Assembly: GCA_965661945.1 (NCBI GenBank)
Contig: CBFIFP010000001.1
Span: 620,001 to 684,000, forward strand
Direction of reading: 5' to 3'
Source: JAJRPT01 sp965661945
GTDB lineage: Bacteria > Bacteroidota > Ignavibacteria > Kapaibacteriales > UBA2268
DNA length: 64,000 nucleotides
The translations under genes were made by a program, and so were the position numbers. Below are positions 59,898 through 64,000 of the stretch, one piece after another (position 1 is the first letter of the stretch; each line of letters starts with the position of its first letter). The notes beneath the pieces were generated by a model. It did no database searches and was not told the origin of the DNA. It saw nothing but the letters and a program-made list of their open reading frames with translations.

Positions 59898-60100
59898 CCA
59901 TTATATCCAAAGTTATAATCATTTCCAGACCAAGAGCCAGCTTCTATCTCCATTCCATAAGGATGATAATTACTCATACTCTTTAAATCCGCTAAAAACT
60001 TCCAAGACGAAGCAACATCGTTATAATTGCTTGCATTCTTTATATCACTCGTAACTGCACGGACATTCCCCAGGTGGTCTTTAATTTCGTAGCGTTTTTC
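59898..60100 (-). pseudogene. RHS core fragment 2
   Basis: The minus strand reads EKRYEIKDHLGNVRAVTSDI, then KNASNYNDVASSWKFLADLK, and ends GNDYNFGYNG before an unrelated stop. It matches the RHS segment at 61481-61685 with roughly 85 percent identity by eye. It begins exactly after the stop of the gene at 60101 and ends at the FGYNG motif, with no start codon of its own. It is a broken RHS core copy left by recombination. The next 50 bases lead to the antitoxin. Confidence 0.92.
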
Positions 60101-60679
60101 TCAGTATATGGGAATAGCTTCTTTTCCTCTTATTACATATATATCTTTGTCTAATTTTTGAAATTTCAAATTATTCTTAATAAAAATTCTATAACCAATT
60201 GGGAATACATTTGAATAGTCAAATTTAATATCTTCTATATCGACATAAGTTTTTAAAATTATTTTATATTCTGAACTAAACTTTGTTCTATATGGAAAGA
60301 TTGAGATTTGAAGAAATTCATCTGTTTTTACTATATCCCATATACAATAATTAATTGATAATTCTTTTAATTGGTTATAATCCTCAATTGCTATATAACT
60401 TTCTTTTTTAAGACCAAATGTTGTATAGCTATTCATACAGGCAGGTTCACCATTATTTTTATATAATTCAGACCTATTTCTAAATGAGTAATACTGGAAC
60501 CCATTATTATAAAAAATTGGATTATTTTCAACTTCATCTACAATCCCTTTTTCTATCAATGTAAACTTTTGTTTATAAAATAAATATGTCATTTCAATAA
60601 TAGAATTTTTAAAAAATATTAAGATTATAAATATTATTAAAATTATTATTTTAAAGATTTTATTTTTAATTATTTTCAT
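60101..60679 (-). CDS. Membrane-anchored protein, candidate immunity protein of the RHS tip
   Basis: This 192-residue protein has one N-terminal membrane helix (IFKIIILIIFIILIFF) and a soluble rest with aromatic and lysine-rich strands (QYYSFRNRSELYKNNG, INYCIWDIVKTDEFLQISIF). The gene overlaps the end of the RHS fragment by four bases (ATGA), as immunity genes do with RHS toxin tips. No family recognised. The stop codon is followed directly by RHS core fragment 2. The immunity role is inferred from position only. Confidence 0.55.
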   Translation of the reverse strand: MKIIKNKIFKIIILIIFIILIFFKNSIIEMTYLFYKQKFTLIEKGIVDEVENNPIFYNNGFQYYSFRNRSELYKNNGEPACMNSYTTFGLKKESYIAIEDYNQLKELSINYCIWDIVKTDEFLQISIFPYRTKFSSEYKIILKTYVDIEDIKFDYSNVFPIGYRIFIKNNLKFQKLDKDIYVIRGKEAIPIY

Positions 60680-62016
60680 TTATTTACTCTCTTAATTTTA
60701 ATTGAATTTTCATATTCCCAACCATTTATATATGCTTTAATATCATTAATATCATCATGAATATCGTCATAATCTTGGAAATACCAATCTAATAAATGGT
60801 TAATATCAGCCCCTAATTTCATAACATTTTTAGGAACATCTAATCTTCCCATAGTTCTTCCCCACAAATGGTTTCCATACTCCAATTCATTGTATGCTAT
60901 TTTATTTCTTGGATTCAAATAAAATGAAATGGTTTTTTCTTGTTTTAAACCATAATTTTCTAAATTCATTCCATAATCAAATTTCCTTTTATTTTTATCT
61001 TCTCCCCTTTCATTTAAACTATTATTTAGAATTGATAAATATTTATCGAAAAAAGAATAATTTTTTATATTTTTTGTGTTATTTTCAATTATTTTATCTT
61101 CCTGCTTTGTATCGTTGACTTGAATAATTTTTTTATCTTTATAAAATTCAGAAGTTGTTAATCTTTTAAATTTTGGGACATCATCTTCTGGGTTATTTAT
61201 AGTAAAATATTGAGTGTTTTTACCATTAGTTACTTGAATTGACCACTCTTTTTTACCATCATCTATGGATTTTACAAATTTCCCATCTTCTTGAAAAACA
61301 AATGCACTATCTCCTCTTCTATCAGTAAACCTTATCGGATTATTCCCCATCGTAGCATAGGTTGACATACTTGGGAATTTATATTCTAAAGGGTCAGGAC
61401 TCCACCATCTGCCATCTTCTGATGACAAATTCCTAAAGTGCGTATGGCTTATGTCTTTCCCAATCCCTTCCTTCAACATCCCATTATAACCGAAGTTATA
61501 ATCATTTCCACTCCATGAGCCCGCATCTATTAACGAACCATAAGGATGATAATTGTTTAAACTCTTTAAGTCTGCTAAAAATCTCCAAGATGAAGCAACC
61601 AAATTATAATTGCTTGCATTCTTAATATCACTCGTAACAGCCCTAACATTCCCCAGATGGTCTTTAATCTCGTAGCGTTTTTCGCCTAAGTGCCTGTGGG
61701 TTTCTATTCCTGTTATGCTTGCACTTACTGCATTAGTAGTAAACGTATTACTAATCATTTCAGTGTTGTAAGCCACTTCCAAACTTGGCGGGTCATCTTC
61801 AAAGTTATCGTTGTAAGAGTCGTTATCCCGAATTTTGTAGCGTGGATATACAGTAGCCACTCTTCCATCCGATGCAGAACCATAGACATACCATTCTACG
61901 TTGTTGGTGGTTTCATCGCAAACATAAGTTGGGTCTGTATGATTTATAAATTTATTTTTGTAGAGCAATTTACCACCTGCTTCATAAACGAAAATATCAT
62001 CAAAATATAAGTTTTT
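60676..62016 (-). pseudogene. 5'-truncated RHS/YD-repeat protein with a distinct C-terminal tip
   Basis: An open frame runs from just after a TGA near 62017 and reads FDDIFVYEAGGKLLYKNKF, then YVCDETTNNVEWYVYGSASD and the RHS core: IETHRHLGEKRYEIKDHLGN, YNLVASSWRFLADLKSLNNY, GSWSGNDYNFGYNGMLKEGI, RWWSPDPLEYKFPSMSTYAT, NNPIRFTDRRGDSAF. The only in-frame initiation codon is a TTG at 61968, and the large N-terminal YD-repeat region is missing. After the RHS boundary come about 220 different residues (LEYGNHLWGRTMGRLDVPKN, DINHLLDWYFQDYDDIHDDI) forming the variable tip, perhaps a toxin. Not likely to be secreted as it stands. Confidence 0.85.
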
Positions 62017-62160
62017 TCATATTCTGATTGTTTATAATACTCTATAATTTTGATATTTGACGATTTTATCATAAAATTATTTATTCCAGCCTTATTTTTA
62101 AACAAAATAATTAAAAATTCGTTTTTTTGGTGCAATCTTGTTAATTTTACTTTTTATTTT

Positions 62161-62188
62161 TTGCAAAAAAAGTAAATTACATTATTTG
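62161..62188 (+). promoter_or_regulatory. Putative glmS promoter
   Basis: TTG at 62161-62163 and ATTATTTG at 62181-62188, a one-base variant of TAnnTTTG, are separated by 17 bases and lie 32 bases before the glmS ATG. No glmS ribozyme is visible between this and the start. Confidence 0.4.
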
Positions 62189-62220
62189 TAATTATTTTAA
62201 TTTTAAAATAGGTTTTATTT

Positions 62221-64000
62221 ATGTGCGGAATTGTTGGTTATATTGGCAATAGAAAAGCTTCTAATCTGTTGATTAATGGTTTGAAAAGATTAGAGTATAG
62301 GGGCTATGACAGTTCGGGTATTGCTCTTTATGAGAATAATAAAATTAATGTATTAAAGCAAAAAGGTAAGGTGGAACATCTTGATAGAATGGTGCCTCAC
62401 GATATGCTTAATTCAACTTTAGGTATTGCTCATACTCGCTGGGCTACTCACGGTTTCCCTAATTATGAAAATGCTCACCCGCATACTGATAATTCTAAAG
62501 AAATTGCTATCGTGCATAATGGTATAATCGAGAACTATTCATCTATCAAAAAGAAACTTTTGAGTGAGGGCTATACTTTTGAATCTGATACAGATACTGA
62601 AGTTCTTGCTGTTTTTATTGGGCATTTATACAAAAAAACAAATGATTTGGAAACGGCTGTTAGGTTGGCACTTAGAGAAATTGACGGTACTTATGGTATT
62701 GCTGTTGTGAGTTCTTATGAGCCAGATAAAATTATTGGTGCAAGATTGGGTTCGCCTATGATTCTTGGAATTGGCGATGGTGAATATATCTTGGCATCTG
62801 ATGCTGCTGCTATTATCCAGCATACAAAGCAAGTTGTTTATATTGAAGATGGTGAAATGGTTATCGTGAAAAAAGATGGCTTTGTAACTAAAACTATTGA
62901 TAATGAAGAAACTGATTCAATAATTAATCAAATTGAATTTGATATTGAGCAGATTGAAAAAGGTGGGTTTGAGCATTTTATGCTTAAGGAGATTTTTGAG
63001 CAACCAGAAACTATTATGAATTCTTTTAGAGGTAGATTAATTGCTGATAAAGGTAATGTTAGGCTAGGCGGTTTGAACTCTGTGAAAGATAAATTATTGA
63101 AAGCAAAACGCATTATATTAACTGCGTGTGGGACATCTTGGCATGCGGCTTTAACTGCAGAATATATGATTGAGCAGTTGGCTCAAATTCCGGTAGAAGT
63201 TGAATATGCAAGTGAGTTTAGATACAGAAATCCAATTATTGGACCTGATGATATAGTGTTTGCAATTTCTCAATCTGGTGAAACGCTTGATACTATTGCT
63301 GCTGTAAGGGAAGCAAAGCAAAAAGGTGCAACGGTGCTTGGAATTGTTAATGTGGTTGGCTCTACTATAGCTCGAGATACTGAAGCGGGGATTTATCTGC
63401 ATGCAGGACCTGAAATTGGAGTTGCGTCAACTAAAGCATTTACTTCTCAATTAACAGTTCTGGCTTTGATTGCGGTATATCTTGGAAGACAAAGATATTT
63501 ATCACAGATTGATGGTAGAAGAATTGCAAATGAGTTAATAGCACTGCCAGATAAAGTTAAAAAAGTGTTACTATTGCAAGAAGAAATTATGAAAATTGCT
63601 GATGACTTTTATCACTCCACAAACTTTCTCTATCTTGGAAGAGGATATAACTTCCCTCTTGCTTTAGAAGGTGCTTTGAAATTGAAAGAGATTTCTTACA
63701 TTCACGCTGAGGGTTACCCTGCGGCTGAAATGAAACATGGACCTATTGCGTTGATTGATGAGAATATGCCTGTTGTGTTTATTGCTACTCAAGATGAAAT
63801 ATATGATAAAGTTTTATCAAATATTGAGGAGGTGAAAACAAGAAAAGGTAAAGTTATTGCGATTGCAAATGAAGGTGATGAAAGGATTCAAAGTGTTGCT
63901 GATAGAGTTATTTATATTCCAGATACTCTTCCGATGCTCAATCCGATTCTCGCTGTTGTTCCTTTACAGATGTTAGCTTATTATATTGCACTTAAATTAG
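62221..64000 (+). CDS. glmS: Glutamine-fructose-6-phosphate aminotransferase, 3' end beyond window
   Basis: GlmS makes glucosamine-6-phosphate for cell-wall and lipopolysaccharide sugars. It starts MCGIVGYIGNRKASNL with Cys2 as the glutamine nucleophile. RLEYRGYDSSGIALY, GIAHTRWATHGFPNYENAHP and IVHNGIIENY belong to the glutaminase domain. Two SIS domains follow (TACGTSWHAALTAEYM, ISQSGETLDTIAA, GVASTKAFTSQL, then LGRGYNFPLALEGALKLKE, YPAAEMKHGPIALID). The window shows 593 codons; about 15-20 C-terminal residues lie outside. AGG is eight bases before the ATG. Confidence 0.98.
   Translation, partial: MCGIVGYIGNRKASNLLINGLKRLEYRGYDSSGIALYENNKINVLKQKGKVEHLDRMVPHDMLNSTLGIAHTRWATHGFPNYENAHPHTDNSKEIAIVHNGIIENYSSIKKKLLSEGYTFESDTDTEVLAVFIGHLYKKTNDLETAVRLALREIDGTYGIAVVSSYEPDKIIGARLGSPMILGIGDGEYILASDAAAIIQHTKQVVYIEDGEMVIVKKDGFVTKTIDNEETDSIINQIEFDIEQIEKGGFEHFMLKEIFEQPETIMNSFRGRLIADKGNVRLGGLNSVKDKLLKAKRIILTACGTSWHAALTAEYMIEQLAQIPVEVEYASEFRYRNPIIGPDDIVFAISQSGETLDTIAAVREAKQKGATVLGIVNVVGSTIARDTEAGIYLHAGPEIGVASTKAFTSQLTVLALIAVYLGRQRYLSQIDGRRIANELIALPDKVKKVLLLQEEIMKIADDFYHSTNFLYLGRGYNFPLALEGALKLKEISYIHAEGYPAAEMKHGPIALIDENMPVVFIATQDEIYDKVLSNIEEVKTRKGKVIAIANEGDERIQSVADRVIYIPDTLPMLNPILAVVPLQMLAYYIALKL

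Noticed and set aside
61944..62135. 63-residue minus-strand ORF upstream of the RHS fragment
   Set aside because: It runs in another frame across the start of the RHS fragment, where the RHS-like reading (FDDIFVYEAGGK) is more plausible.
62017..62220. glmS ribozyme before glmS
   Set aside because: No conserved ribozyme core is visible and the spacer is short and AT-rich.

Overview
The window is AT-rich (about 30 percent GC by eye) and reads like a genome of the phylum Bacteroidota in the broad sense, including the Ignavibacteria/Kapabacteria side. Evidence for this: type IX secretion (T9SS) C-terminal sorting domains on five predicted secreted proteins; a TonB-dependent receptor paired with a DUF4249 lipoprotein; DnaG and AccD without zinc-ribbon cysteines; and a recurring TAnnTTTG promoter element, often exactly TAATTTTG, upstream of genes on both strands. 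No rRNA, CRISPR array, phage or insertion sequence was seen. One tRNA (Arg, ACG) is present.

Layout. 1-3.7 kb: the tail of an Old Yellow Enzyme, a DUF3109 protein, rpoN (sigma-54) and an MscS channel. 4-12 kb: a YggS-type PLP protein, a T9SS M1 aminopeptidase, and a split ligase cluster (ATP-grasp-like protein, glutamine amidotransferase, YbdK-type carboxylate-amine ligase) interrupted by a divergent ABC exporter. 12-14.7 kb: three secreted proteins, one cysteine-rich. 14.9-21.6 kb: a compact reverse-strand run ygjP-like, cyclic-nucleotide-domain/aspartase fusion, dnaG, ybbR-like, pepT. 21.7-24.2 kb: ECF sigma factor, membrane anti-sigma with a barrel-like C-terminus, lipoprotein. 24.3-31.3 kb: two glycosyltransferases, a vanadium-haloperoxidase-like lipoprotein, a TRIC channel, a frameshifted pentapeptide-like lipoprotein, dut, fetAB and the tRNA. 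31.7-37.5 kb: a second copy of the sigma/anti-sigma/lipoprotein arrangement, followed by a 1062-residue DUF4397-repeat surface protein. 37.5-46.5 kb: an iron-type ABC transporter without a binding protein, an MqnA-like protein, DUF4249 plus TonB receptor, rplS, a T9SS protein and a TlpA thioredoxin. 46.6-58.9 kb: PhoX-like protein, HAD phosphatase, small aldolase, then hprK, hpf, a barrel protein, accD and an unknown on one strand, two bacterial PH-domain proteins, and topA. 59-62 kb: a degraded RHS locus with three partial copies of the RHS core. The window ends inside glmS.

Two parts look least described. The first is the pair of paralogous modules made of an ECF sigma factor, a trans-envelope anti-sigma and a lipoprotein; the second copy runs directly into a repeat-built T9SS surface protein, suggesting an envelope-sensing circuit that controls surface display. 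The second is the RHS graveyard, where each shorter core fragment begins exactly at the stop codon of an accessory gene (an immunity-like membrane protein and a PIN toxin/antitoxin pair), as expected of recombining cassettes. The split amidoligase cluster and the cNMP-domain/aspartase fusion are also worth attention.

All calls rest on reading the sequence and remembered family motifs. No database search was run. Start codons were moved where a Shine-Dalgarno-like motif or a signal peptide argued for it.
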